From Planctomycetota bacterium (GTDB taxonomy: Bacteria; Planctomycetota; UBA1135; UBA2386), in the NCBI GenBank assembly GCA_016235155.1, contig JACRLW010000107.1, positions 28,922 to 66,459 on the forward strand: 37,538 bases of DNA. The letters run 5' to 3'. Below the pieces are notes generated by a model, which saw only the letters and a program-made list of their open reading frames with translations, searched no databases and was not told the origin of the DNA. The stretch's first letter is position 1. Every line of letters begins with the position of its first letter. Position numbers and translations under genes: made by a program. Positions 7,289 to 17,418 of the stretch are shown here, one piece after another.

Positions 7289-7678
7289 ATGGCTCGACCT
7301 CGACTCGGCGATCTCCAACTCGCGATCCTCGAAGTGCTCTGGGAGCGCGCCGAGGCGACCGTCGCGGACGTCCATGAATCGCTGCTCGTCGATCGCGGAC
7401 TCGCGACGACGACCATCGCGACCATGCTGCGCAAGATGGAAGAGAGGCACCTCGTCGCGCAGCGTCGCGACGGGCGCGTGCTGATCTACCGCGCTCGGGT
7501 CGAACGGGACGCCGTGCATCGTTCGCTGGTCGGCGATCTCGTCGCGCGTCTCTTCGACGGCGATCCGAAGGCGCTCGTCCATCACCTGATCGACGAAGGC
7601 GACCTCGACGCCGCCGCGATCGACGAACTGCGGCGCCGCGTCCAGAAGCGCAGGAAGGAGGCGAGCGATGTTCGCTGA
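7289..7678 (+). CDS. BlaI/MecI/CopY-family transcriptional repressor
   Basis: A 129-residue winged-helix repressor. The N-terminus LGDLQLAILEVLWER matches the first helix of the family. ATTTIATMLRKMEERHLV at about residues 39-56 is the recognition helix and turn into the wing, with YRA closing it. The C-terminal half is the dimerisation helix region. Family members bind as dimers to palindromes and are released by proteolysis after a BlaR1-type M56 membrane protease is activated. That partner is encoded directly downstream, overlapping by 11 bases. The candidate operator lies at 7216-7229. It is near the usual length (120-130). Confidence 0.9.
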   Translation: MARPRLGDLQLAILEVLWERAEATVADVHESLLVDRGLATTTIATMLRKMEERHLVAQRRDGRVLIYRARVERDAVHRSLVGDLVARLFDGDPKALVHHLIDEGDLDAAAIDELRRRVQKRRKEASDVR

Positions 7679-9065
7679 TCTCCTCACCTCCGATCTCATC
7701 GCCGTCGTCGCAGCGTGGCTGTGGACCTTCGCGGTGCACGGCACGGTGATCGTCGCGAGTGTCTCGCTCGTCGCGTGCCTCGTGCGCAGGAGCGCGTCCC
7801 GAGAGGAGCCGCTGTGGCGGTATGCGCTCGTCGCGGGCTTCGTCACGTCGGCGCTCCAGGTCTGGCTGCTGCCTGCTTCGATCGCGCCGTTGACCTTCGA
7901 GTTCGGCCCGACGGTGGACGTGCCGTCGTTCGACGCCGCCAGGGGACTCGTTCTCGAGCCCGCCGACCTCGCATCACGCGCCCCGACCGCGTCGGCGCTG
8001 CCTTCCGGCATGTCGCGCGACTGGGTGCGACTCGGCGTGCAGGGCGCGATCGTCCTCGCCGCGCTCGGGCTCGCCGCCCTCGGCCGGCGCCGCATCCGCC
8101 TGATTGCGTGGCTCCGCGGTCGCCGTGCGGTTCCCGCCGACCATCCGCTGCGTCGCGAACTCGACGCCCTGCGCGCGCGCATGGGCATCCGGCGCGCGGT
8201 TCGCCTGACCGCGAGCGACGCGCTCGCGTCGCCGGTCGCGTTCGGGGTCCTCCGCCTGGAGGTCTGCGTTCCGTCGCGAGCGCTCACCGAGAGCTCGGGC
8301 GACGTCGCCACCGCGATGCTCGCCCACGAGCTCGCGCACATGGCCCGCCGGGATCCGCTCTGGCTCGACCTCGCCAACACGGTGCGCGCGGTGTTTCCGT
8401 GGCAGCCGATGTTCGCGATCGCCGCGAGCCGGTTGCGGACGCTCGCCGAGCGTCGCTGCGACGCGATCGCCGCGCGCATCGCCGGACCGGTCGCCGTCGC
8501 CGAGTGCCTCGTCACGGTCGCGGGCTGGATCGGCGATCGACGCCTCGGCGCGCCGCGCGAGATCCCGGCGATGGCCGTCGAGCGCGACGGCCTGCGCAAC
8601 CGTGTCGAGCGTCTGCTCGGCGACGAGTGGCGGGAGCGTCGCGAGCCGTCGCCGATCGCGCTCGCCTGCGCGACGGTCGCCGCGACGGCGATGTTCGCGG
8701 TGGCGTTGCCGAGCGCCGAGGTCCAGACCCTCGTCCAGCCGGGCGTCGAGCACGGCGTTGCGACGACGAGCGAGCCGGCATTCACGGTGCCGCCCGAAGT
8801 CGCCAACCGCTTCCCGCGCCTCGCGTCGCTCCTCGAGCTCTGCGACGCCGAGCAACGCGCGTTGCGCGAGCGCGTCGCGGTGCTCTCCGCTCGCGCCGTC
8901 GAACTGGACGACGCGGAGCTCGATTCGATGTTGACCGTGGTCGATGCCCGGCTCGCCGAGCTCGACGCGATTCGCGCGCGGATCATGGCGCGCGCGGTTG
9001 TCCTGTCCGTTTCCCCCGCGGCCGCTCCGGCGTCCGCAACGTCCGTCCCCGAAGGTTCGAGGTGA
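7668..9065 (+). CDS. BlaR1-like M56 family membrane metallopeptidase
   Basis: A 465-residue membrane zinc protease of the M56 family, expected to cleave or inactivate the BlaI-type repressor upstream. Hydrophobic helices occur near residues 10-38, 52-70, 123-140 and 225-255. The zinc motif is HELAH at 220-224, with Glu261 in ERRCDAIA as the likely third ligand. After a last hydrophobic stretch near residues 338-350 the C-terminal 110 residues are a charged helical region. There is no penicillin-binding sensor domain as in BlaR1, so the signal is not expected to be a beta-lactam. The ATG at 7668 follows a strong AAGGAGG site inside the repressor gene. It overlaps that gene and lies four bases before the secreted coiled-coil gene. 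Confidence 0.88.
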   Translation: MFADLLTSDLIAVVAAWLWTFAVHGTVIVASVSLVACLVRRSASREEPLWRYALVAGFVTSALQVWLLPASIAPLTFEFGPTVDVPSFDAARGLVLEPADLASRAPTASALPSGMSRDWVRLGVQGAIVLAALGLAALGRRRIRLIAWLRGRRAVPADHPLRRELDALRARMGIRRAVRLTASDALASPVAFGVLRLEVCVPSRALTESSGDVATAMLAHELAHMARRDPLWLDLANTVRAVFPWQPMFAIAASRLRTLAERRCDAIAARIAGPVAVAECLVTVAGWIGDRRLGAPREIPAMAVERDGLRNRVERLLGDEWRERREPSPIALACATVAATAMFAVALPSAEVQTLVQPGVEHGVATTSEPAFTVPPEVANRFPRLASLLELCDAEQRALRERVAVLSARAVELDDAELDSMLTVVDARLAELDAIRARIMARAVVLSVSPAAAPASATSVPEGSR

Positions 9066-9069
9066 GAAC

Positions 9070-10269
9070 ATGAGTCCGAGAACGGGTCGCTTCGCGTTGT
9101 CCCTGTTCGCCGGCTGCGCGCTCGCGCTGTCGGCCGCATCCCAGAGCGCGCCGGCTGCGCCGAGCGCTCCTGCGCTCGGCGGTCGCATCGCCGCACGCGC
9201 GCAGTACCAGGACGAGGTCCAACGCCTGTTGCAGAACGCACTGCGTCGCGTGAAGGCCGCGGAACTCGCCGACGAGGAGCGCGCGCAGATCGTCGAAGTG
9301 CTCCAGCGCGCGGCCGAGCTGAACAGCCAGCGGGCGCTTGCCGCTCAGGAGCAGGAGCGCACGGTTCGCGGCGAGGTCCAAGAACAGCGGCGCGCGATGG
9401 AAGCGCGCATGCGCGACGCCGAGCGCGCCGCGCAGGAGGCCCAGCGCCAGGCGGAGCAGCACTCGGCCGAGGCGCGTCGCCACGCCGAGGCGGGGATTCG
9501 CGAGGCGAAGCAGGCCGCGGAAGCCCGGACGCGCGAGGTGCATCAGTACGCGGAGGCCAAGGTCCGCGAAGTGGAGCAGCAGGTCGAGGCGAAGATGCGC
9601 GAGGCGAAGCAGCAGGTCGAGCGCGCGAACGTCGAGGCCCGCCGGGCCGCGGAGGCCGCACGCCGCGACGCCACGGTCGCGATCGAACGCGCACGCGCCG
9701 CGGAACAGCGCGGTGACCTGGAAGTGGCGGCCGGCGAAGCCCGTCGCGCCGTGCGCGCGGCGCAGGGCGCCGACTCGCCGCGCTGCCAGCCGAAGGCGAC
9801 GCGCGCGCGTCGACCCGCGATCGCCGTCGCACCGCAGGGTGGGGCGACCCAGCCGGTCCCGCCGACGCCGCCCGACGCACCTGATGCTCCTGCCGCGCCC
9901 GCGAAGCCGCGCCGCACGGTGATGCTCGGCGCCGGTGGGTTCGCGGTCGCGCCGACGCCCGCACCCGCGGCGACGCCGGAGACGCCGCCCACGTGGGTTC
10001 TCGAAGGGCATCGCGCTCGCTTCATCGAGGCGCCGGCCGCCGTCGCCGAGCGCGCGGAGTGCGACTGCGAGTGCGACGAACTCGAGGACATGCTCGAGGA
10101 GATGCACGCGGAGTTGAAGGCCGTGCGCAAGCTCGTCGAAGCGCTGAGCAAGCGCGCCGAGCCCCAGCCCAAGCCAAAGGCCAAGGCGAAGGACCAGCCG
10201 GTGGAAGCCGTGCGCGAGGATGTGCCCGCGCCGGCGTCTTCCGCGAGCCCGCGCCCGACGATCCACTGA
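9070..10269 (+). CDS. Secreted alanine-rich coiled-coil protein
   Basis: A 399-residue exported protein, third gene of the BlaI/M56 operon. Residues 1-24 are a signal peptide (hydrophobic LSLFAGCALALS). Residues about 40-230 are a long helix of Ala, Glu, Gln and Arg with six 11-residue repeats at 128-193. A Pro/Ala-rich linker (240-310) follows, then CDCECDELEDML at 331-342 leading into a second short helix, and a Lys/Pro-rich tail. The cysteine cluster could bind metal or form disulfides. The start is the ATG at 9070 behind GAGGTGAG, which overlaps the stop of the protease gene. Its place suggests it is the regulated output, or a sensor partner, of the M56 system. No enzyme motif was found, and no close family is recognised. 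Confidence 0.7.
   Translation: MSPRTGRFALSLFAGCALALSAASQSAPAAPSAPALGGRIAARAQYQDEVQRLLQNALRRVKAAELADEERAQIVEVLQRAAELNSQRALAAQEQERTVRGEVQEQRRAMEARMRDAERAAQEAQRQAEQHSAEARRHAEAGIREAKQAAEARTREVHQYAEAKVREVEQQVEAKMREAKQQVERANVEARRAAEAARRDATVAIERARAAEQRGDLEVAAGEARRAVRAAQGADSPRCQPKATRARRPAIAVAPQGGATQPVPPTPPDAPDAPAAPAKPRRTVMLGAGGFAVAPTPAPAATPETPPTWVLEGHRARFIEAPAAVAERAECDCECDELEDMLEEMHAELKAVRKLVEALSKRAEPQPKPKAKAKDQPVEAVREDVPAPASSASPRPTIH
9451..9648 (+). repeat. Six 33-bp units coding hendecad repeats
   Basis: These bases encode six consecutive 11-residue units in the secreted coiled-coil protein: AEQHSAEARRH, AEAGIREAKQA, AEARTREVHQY, AEAKVREVEQQ, VEAKMREAKQQ and VERANVEARRA. An eleven-residue period predicts an almost straight or slightly right-handed coiled coil, unlike the seven-residue left-handed type. 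The DNA copies are diverged, so the array is old. Confidence 0.7.
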
Positions 10270-10288
10270 TCGGATCGCCGGGTCCGGG

Positions 10289-12694
10289 TCAGCTCCGGTC
10301 GAGCTTCAGGTCGACGCCGTTCGCCGACAGGATCCCGAGCGAGTTTGCGCCCGAAGTGAGGGTCAGCGCCGTGCAGTACACGTGCGCACCCGCGAGCGCG
10401 ACGTTGGTCGGGATCGACAGCGACCACGCGTAGGTCGTCGCCGGGGATCCGGGGAACGTGGTGAGCACGTCGAGGGTCGTGTGTTGGCGGCAGGTCGGCA
10501 TGCCGATCGCCGTCAGGTCGAGGCCTGGGTCGTACTTGCCGAAGCCGACGACCGCGACGCCGATCGAGGTGCCGGCGCGGATGTTCGACACCGTCATCGA
10601 TTGCACCGTGCCGAGCACCGGCCGGTTGTTCGCCGCCAGCGTGAGGCCTGCGCTGTCGGGCGCCGTGCTGAACGGCAACGACGCGGAGATGTCGATCGAA
10701 GGCGGAGTCGCCACGCCGCCGCCGGGGCTGTAGCCGACCAGCGCAGCGTGCGCGCGGAGCGTCACGCCGCGCCAGCGGTACTCGACCCGGCCGTCGGAGT
10801 AGATCGCGCACTGCACGTCGCAGGTGTTGGTCTGGCCGTACTCGCGCACGCCGAGCCAGGTCAGCACGACGACGCCGCCGACGAGGTCGATGTGCGCGGT
10901 GCCGCCCGCGCCAGGGTTGAGGTCGGTCCACAGCGGGCAGTGGCGCGGTGCATCAGCGACCAGCTCGCCGATCGACGGCGTGTAGTCGGCGAGCGTCGAG
11001 GTCCCGTTCAGCCAGACGTAGCCGTTGCTGCACATCCGGACCTGCGTCGTCGAGCCGCCCGGGTGCTGCAGCGTGAACGGCAGCGTGTACGCGGCCGCGA
11101 CCGAGTCGTCGGTCAGGCCGAGGTTGGCCGAGGTCGGCGTGACCCATGCGTTGGAGCCGGCGCTCACGCGGTAGCCGCCGCCCTGGCGCGTGAGCAGGAC
11201 GCTCCGCACCGGTGCGCCGGCGAGGTCGAACAGCCCGGCCCCGAACAGCTCGAAGAACGTCGCGTAGCTCGTGACGCAGCCGATGCCATAGACCGTCGCC
11301 GAGGCCACGCCGCTCGTGCCGAGCGTGTCGAGCGCGCTCTGACCGGTGCCGAGCGGGTCGAGCCAGTTCGAAACCCGGGACGAACTCGTGCCACCGCCGG
11401 TCCACGACCGCGAGAACTTGCCGTACCAATCGGACGAGTTGTTGCCGCAGGCCGCGGCGCCGCCGTGGAGTTGGCCGATCACGTGGTGGTTCTGGTCGAA
11501 GAGCGGCGAGCCCGACGAACCCGGCTCGGTGGTCCCCGTGTCCCAGTCGATGATGCGAACGTGCGTGCCGTCGCCGGGAACCGCGGTGCCGCCGTACGAA
11601 GTCGTCGCCGTCGCCTGATTCTCGAAGGAGATCTTCTTCACGTCGGCGCTCGGGTGGTGGATCGCGACGGCCGAAGACGCGTCGGCGCCGGAGCGGTCCC
11701 AACCGGCGTAGGTCACGCCCCAAGCCGGATTCGGTGCGCTCGTCAGCTCGACGAGCGTGAAGTCGGACGTCGCGTAGCCGGCGCGCCACGTCGAGCCGGT
11801 GTTGAACCGCGTGAGCGTTCCGTTGTTCGGCCCGCCGCAGACCGTGTTCTCGTAGTTCCAGTAGACGACGATCGACGGCGCGTTGCCCGACGCGATGCCG
11901 CAGTGATTGGCGGTCATGAAGAAGTTGCGCCGGTCCTGCGCGGTGTTGTTCACCATGAAGCCGGTGCAGAAGATCGAACCGCCGGTCGAGTACGCGGCGA
12001 TCGCGGGGATCTCGCTCCGCCAACCGTTGCCCTGCGGGCAGATCACGTCGACGTTGCAGGAGCCCGACCCCGCGGCCGCGAACGGCAGGGCGCTGTCGCC
12101 CGCGCCGAAGAAGCGATAGCCCGAGCCGACGTGGGTGAGTCGCAGCATCACCGCTTGGACGTCGACCGTGCGCACGAACAGTTCGGCGACGATCTCCTGG
12201 CCGCGCACGACGGGCGTCCACAGTTCGTTGGACGGGTTGTTGTCAGTCGCGTCGAAGGGTCGCACGACCCAACGCTCGTCGGCCGCGTAGACCATGAGCT
12301 GCCCCTGCGGCGGGAGCGCGAAGCGGGTGAAGCCGAGATTGACGTGGCTCGCGTCCGGTGCGAGCACGCGCAGGCGCCAGAGCGACCAGGTGGCGTCGAG
12401 CACGTCCCAACTGCCGTGCGTCGCGGGCGACGCGTCGACGCCGAAGGGCACCGCGAAGCGCGGTGCGAGGCCGAGTTCGTCGTTGCGGGCGTCCTGCGCG
12501 GCGATCGCGGTTCGATCGATCGCGCCGACTTCGAGTCGCGCGACCTGGGCCAACGGTCGCGCCGCGGGATGCGAACTCCCGATCGGCTTGGGCGCAGGTT
12601 CCTGCGCGACGGCCGGCGCGACGGCGAGTGCTACTGAGAAGGCGAGTGCGACTGCGAGGGTGGAGAGGAACGGACGCGTATTGCGGCGTGGCAT
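10289..12694 (-). CDS. Secreted lysyl-endopeptidase-like serine protease
   Basis: An 801-residue secreted trypsin-fold protease resembling Achromobacter protease I and Lysobacter endopeptidases. The catalytic triad is visible: FFMTANHCG (His264), SDFTLVEL (Asp311) and EPGSSGSPLF (Ser394). RVSNWLDP after the protease domain also matches that family. Cysteine pairs suit disulfides outside the cell. Residues from about 470 on are a beta-rich extension, starting at YGIGC and ending with the module shared by other secreted proteins here (TAIGMPTC, then LSIPTNVALAG, then NSLGILSANG). The ATG at 12694 is preferred because a classic signal peptide (MPRRN, then LAVALAFSVALA) begins there; an ATG at 12757 would add 21 residues without signal features. 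It lies downstream of the ABC-F gene on the same strand and converges on the coiled-coil gene. Confidence 0.85.
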   Translation of the reverse strand: MPRRNTRPFLSTLAVALAFSVALAVAPAVAQEPAPKPIGSSHPAARPLAQVARLEVGAIDRTAIAAQDARNDELGLAPRFAVPFGVDASPATHGSWDVLDATWSLWRLRVLAPDASHVNLGFTRFALPPQGQLMVYAADERWVVRPFDATDNNPSNELWTPVVRGQEIVAELFVRTVDVQAVMLRLTHVGSGYRFFGAGDSALPFAAAGSGSCNVDVICPQGNGWRSEIPAIAAYSTGGSIFCTGFMVNNTAQDRRNFFMTANHCGIASGNAPSIVVYWNYENTVCGGPNNGTLTRFNTGSTWRAGYATSDFTLVELTSAPNPAWGVTYAGWDRSGADASSAVAIHHPSADVKKISFENQATATTSYGGTAVPGDGTHVRIIDWDTGTTEPGSSGSPLFDQNHHVIGQLHGGAAACGNNSSDWYGKFSRSWTGGGTSSSRVSNWLDPLGTGQSALDTLGTSGVASATVYGIGCVTSYATFFELFGAGLFDLAGAPVRSVLLTRQGGGYRVSAGSNAWVTPTSANLGLTDDSVAAAYTLPFTLQHPGGSTTQVRMCSNGYVWLNGTSTLADYTPSIGELVADAPRHCPLWTDLNPGAGGTAHIDLVGGVVVLTWLGVREYGQTNTCDVQCAIYSDGRVEYRWRGVTLRAHAALVGYSPGGGVATPPSIDISASLPFSTAPDSAGLTLAANNRPVLGTVQSMTVSNIRAGTSIGVAVVGFGKYDPGLDLTAIGMPTCRQHTTLDVLTTFPGSPATTYAWSLSIPTNVALAGAHVYCTALTLTSGANSLGILSANGVDLKLDRS

Positions 12695-12799
12695 GTTCGG
12701 AGAGGGGGTCTTTGCGCGAGAGCAGGACTTGCCGGGGCTCAGACGGCACGACGCCATACGCCGGTTCCCCCGGCCATGGCTCGGGCGCGGGATGCGGTC

Positions 12800-14755
<1,956 letters not shown>

Positions 14756-14814
14756 GGGAACTGCGCGGGGCGCGGCAGGCTACCATGCGCGCCGCCATCC
14801 GACGGAGGTCGACG

Positions 14815-15921
14815 ATGAACACGACGAGATCCGCCCTCGCGTTGATCGCGCTCGCGGCGAGCAGCGCCGCGCAGGCCGACAACGAGTTCGCGGTGGGCAC
14901 GGGCTACGCGTCCTTCACCTCGCGCGGCTCCTTGCCGGCAGCGAGCGCAGGCGATGTCTGCCTGCGCTTTCCGGCGACGGACTTCGCGAGCATGGGTCAG
15001 TTTCTCGATGCCGCTACGAATCGCCTTGTGCGGCGCCTGACCGCGATCAACACGGTGATCCAGGACCAGTCGGGGGTGACGCGCGAGAGCTTCACGATCG
15101 CGTTGCTCGCCGGCGATCCGTTCGGCGGCGGGGGTCCGGACCCGAATCCCGCGAGCGGCGACATCATCCGTCTCGGTCCCTTCTCCACGCCGCAGACCAC
15201 GGTGTCCACTCCGGTGGCGTGGACCTGGAGCACGAGCTTCGCGACGCCCTTCGATGCGCTGCCCGCGCGCGCCGACTTCTTCCTCGCCGTCGGTCTGCCC
15301 GGCAACCCGCTCTGGCCGGCCGACGGACTCTCGGTGCACGGCTCGGGATGGGCCCTCGGGGGCTTCAACAACGGCGATCTCCCGTACCTGGGCGCAGGCC
15401 CGATACCGCCCTTTGCCTGGGCGGTCGACCGAAGCGGGGCGTCGCCGATGGTGTCGAGTTCCCAGGACCGCGTGCACAATCTGGTCGGCAAGGGACCGGG
15501 TGCATTCCTTCGGCTCGGCGCCGACGTCGACCCGTTGCTCTGGCCCCGCGGCGGGCCGATCTTCGGCGTAGCGGGGATCTACCCTGGTCACGGCGCGCCC
15601 CGCCTCGACGGACTCGCGTTCCACTACGCGGACGCGCTCAACGCCGGGCGCACGATCGTCGTGATCGGCGCCTTCGGCGGCTTCGCGACCCCGATCGCGC
15701 TCGGCCCATGGTTTTTGGGCGAACTTTGTCTTCCACCGTCCGCGGTCCTGCCCGTGAGTTTCCTGACTGGGATCGCCGGTCCGCGGTTGCGCACGACGAT
15801 CTTCCCTTGGCCGAACCGCTGGGCCCGAAGCCTCGGCCGCATGAGCTTCCAGGCGATCGCGCTCGACCCCACGACCGGACTGCTGCACGCGAGCAACGGC
15901 GCGAGCTTCGACTCGCGGTAG
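14815..15921 (+). CDS. Secreted protein of unknown function
   Basis: An exported protein of 368 residues. A signal peptide occupies residues 1-20 (ALALIALAASSAAQ). The rest is beta-rich with many Gly, Pro and aromatic residues (WALGGFNNGDLPYLG, IFGVAGIYPGHG), as in extracellular adhesin-like domains. No catalytic or binding motif was recognised. The ATG at 14815 is chosen because GGAGG stands six bases before it; an upstream in-frame ATG at 14785 would put charged residues before the signal peptide. It overall resembles the secreted protein at 3210 in length, signal peptide and style, but a clear shared tail was not seen. The gap and the HNH gene follow. Confidence 0.65.
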   Translation: MNTTRSALALIALAASSAAQADNEFAVGTGYASFTSRGSLPAASAGDVCLRFPATDFASMGQFLDAATNRLVRRLTAINTVIQDQSGVTRESFTIALLAGDPFGGGGPDPNPASGDIIRLGPFSTPQTTVSTPVAWTWSTSFATPFDALPARADFFLAVGLPGNPLWPADGLSVHGSGWALGGFNNGDLPYLGAGPIPPFAWAVDRSGASPMVSSSQDRVHNLVGKGPGAFLRLGADVDPLLWPRGGPIFGVAGIYPGHGAPRLDGLAFHYADALNAGRTIVVIGAFGGFATPIALGPWFLGELCLPPSAVLPVSFLTGIAGPRLRTTIFPWPNRWARSLGRMSFQAIALDPTTGLLHASNGASFDSR

Positions 15922-15935
15922 AAGCCGAGCTCGAT

Positions 15936-16000
15936 GGTGCTCCCGCCGGTAGGTGTCAAGGTAGTCGTCGCGTGAGATGTCATGCGAAGCGAGCGACGGC
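15936..16000 (+). repeat. Block shared with the 4.3-kb gap
   Basis: GGTGC, TCAAGGT, CGTCG and GAGCGACGGC occur here in the same order as at 4326-4386. The offsets from TCAAGGT to CGTCG are identical (10), and those to the outer words differ by only 1 and 3 bases. One frame reads GVKVVVA and stop here, against GGIKVSVE and a stop nearby in the other copy. It may be an old shared coding tail or element end. The match is gapped and could partly be chance. Confidence 0.35.
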
Positions 16001-16066
16001 GCCGGCGTGAGCTGCGTGTCGCGTGCCGCGCTCTGCGGACCATGTGAGCAGAGGACGGGGCGGACC

Positions 16067-16094
16067 TTGCTTCCTATGGGGACCCATGTATACC
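16067..16094 (+). promoter_or_regulatory. Candidate sigma-70 promoter of the HNH gene
   Basis: TTGCTT (16067-16072) and TATACC (16089-16094) are 16 bases apart, close to the consensus for a housekeeping promoter, and lie 28 bases before the HNH start. A 12-bp palindrome, ATGGG, GA, CCCAT (16076-16087), fills the spacer, and a near-palindrome CATGTATACCATG covers the -10 box. A repressor bound there would block transcription. The region is notably AT-richer than its surroundings. Confidence 0.45.
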
Positions 16095-16122
16095 ATGAGG
16101 TTTGCGAAGACTAGAGGAGCAA

Positions 16123-17367
16123 ATGACCACGTTGCTGGCGGCGGAGGATCTCCAGTTCACCCTCATGTCCGGACTCGGTGCCGAGGAGATCGATGAGCGA
16201 CTGCGAAGGACGTGTCGCGTCACGGACCTCGGCAATCGCGCGACGGCGTTCTATCTCGCGGACCTGCCCCGGCGCGGGCTGCATCAGGTGCTCGGCATGC
16301 CGACGACGGTTGCCTACGCGGTGCGTTCGCTCGGGATGTCGCGGCGGTCGGCGCGCGAGTTGTTGAACGCGGGGCTGCGGCTGCGCGAACTACGTGCGAT
16401 CGATAAGGCCTTTGCCGGGAGCCGGCTGTCGTGGTCACGGGTGCGACGGCTCTGCGAAGTCGCGACGCCGCAGACGGAGTGCGCCTGGCTGGAGAAGGCG
16501 CTGGTCGTCACGCAGGACGAACTCGATCGGCTGGTGCGCCGCGCGCGGCTCGGCGACCCCCCGCCTGACGGCACCGGCATGCCGCACGCGCACTTCGGCC
16601 TGCGGTTCGAGCTCGACGCGATGCGCTGGCAGGCGTGGGAGAACGTGCGGGCCAAACTGCGCGCCGAGTTCGGCGACGACCCGGAACTCCGCGACCTCGA
16701 CATCCTGGACGAGATGCTGCGCCTGGTGCTGGCGAGCGACGTGGAGGGCCGCGTGCCGGGGCGCAAGCCGGTCGAGGGTGGGCCGTTCCGCGTACTCGTG
16801 CGCGAGGAGGCGGTGCTGACCGAGGACGGCGAGGAGCCGATCGCGCCGCAGACCACGGAGGCCGTGAGCAGCGACGCCGCCACGCCGCCGGCGATGCGGG
16901 CCAAGGTCTTCGCGCGCGACGGCCAGGCCTGCGCCAACTGCAAGAGCCGCCGCGGACTGCACGCGCATCACGTCCACTGGCGGAGCAGGGGCGGGCCGAC
17001 GACGCCCGGCAATCTGGTGACGCTCTGTGCTCGCTGCCACTCACTCGTGCACGAGAACTTCCTCGACATCGAGGTGGCGCATTGCGCCAGCCCTGGTGCT
17101 GCGCCGGCCTTCGTCTTCCGCGACGCCGACGGACGACGCATCGAGCGACGCGCGATCGTCGGCGTGCGACCGCTGGCGCAATGCGCCACCGCGGCCAAGG
17201 CGGCGCCCGCCTTCGACGCCGCCTGGCTCGCCGCCCACCTCGATTGGTTCGACTCGTGCAGCGGGCGGCTCACGCTGCGCTCGAGGTTCCGGTCGCAGTT
17301 CGCCGCGGTCTTCGGCCCCCATCCGGAGCCTGCCGCTCGCAACGGCCTGCGTGGTCCGTCCGGCTGA
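16123..17367 (+). CDS. HNH endonuclease, DUF222-like N-terminal region
   Basis: A 414-residue protein of the multi-copy HNH nuclease type. The N-terminal 170 residues are helical with LSWSRVRRLCEVATPQTE and AWLEKALVVTQDEL, the pattern of DUF222-like regions found before HNH domains. The nuclease domain lies at about residues 260-315: CANCKSRRGLHAHHVHWRS, then GNLVTLCARCHSLVHE, with two CxxC zinc pairs and the HH catalytic site. The family cuts DNA, but its biological role is poorly known. The ATG at 16123 is chosen because AGAGGAG stands three bases upstream. After the nuclease domain, about 100 residues without a known domain encode two copies of the palindrome core, translated as VAHCAS and LAQCAT. 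The gene may be mobile or selfish; no phage or restriction genes are nearby. Confidence 0.85.
   Translation: MTTLLAAEDLQFTLMSGLGAEEIDERLRRTCRVTDLGNRATAFYLADLPRRGLHQVLGMPTTVAYAVRSLGMSRRSARELLNAGLRLRELRAIDKAFAGSRLSWSRVRRLCEVATPQTECAWLEKALVVTQDELDRLVRRARLGDPPPDGTGMPHAHFGLRFELDAMRWQAWENVRAKLRAEFGDDPELRDLDILDEMLRLVLASDVEGRVPGRKPVEGGPFRVLVREEAVLTEDGEEPIAPQTTEAVSSDAATPPAMRAKVFARDGQACANCKSRRGLHAHHVHWRSRGGPTTPGNLVTLCARCHSLVHENFLDIEVAHCASPGAAPAFVFRDADGRRIERRAIVGVRPLAQCATAAKAAPAFDAAWLAAHLDWFDSCSGRLTLRSRFRSQFAAVFGPHPEPAARNGLRGPSG
17075..17089. repeat. Palindrome core copy inside the HNH gene
   Basis: TGGCGCA, T, TGCGCCA: an exact match to the core of the palindrome at 4450-4472, and it is preceded by the same GAGG. 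In frame it encodes VAHCAS. It lies just after the HNH domain. Confidence 0.7.
17174..17188. repeat. Second palindrome core copy inside the HNH gene
   Basis: TGGCGCA, A, TGCGCCA, followed by CC as in the 4450 copy. In frame it encodes LAQCAT. It lies 99 bases after the copy at 17075, so both copies sit in the same codon frame. Confidence 0.7.
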
Positions 17368-17418
17368 TGCTGCTTCCCGGTTCAGGGGGACGCCGGCCCG
17401 CGAGCCACCGAACTCGCG

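Noticed and set aside
9112..9120. Lipobox (FAGC) in the secreted coiled-coil protein
   Set aside because: Phe at position -3 is unusual and the hydrophobic core continues past the Cys, so a normal signal peptidase I site is more likely.
10220..12637. A very long open frame on the plus strand opposite the serine protease gene
   Set aside because: It is Arg/Val/Asp-rich with no motif, and the minus strand carries a clear signal peptide, catalytic triad and family matches. High GC leaves antisense frames open.
15936..15978. A possible transposase tail before the HNH gene
   Set aside because: Only a short reading (GVKVVVA then stop) is present and no transposase family could be recognised, so it is kept only as a repeat.
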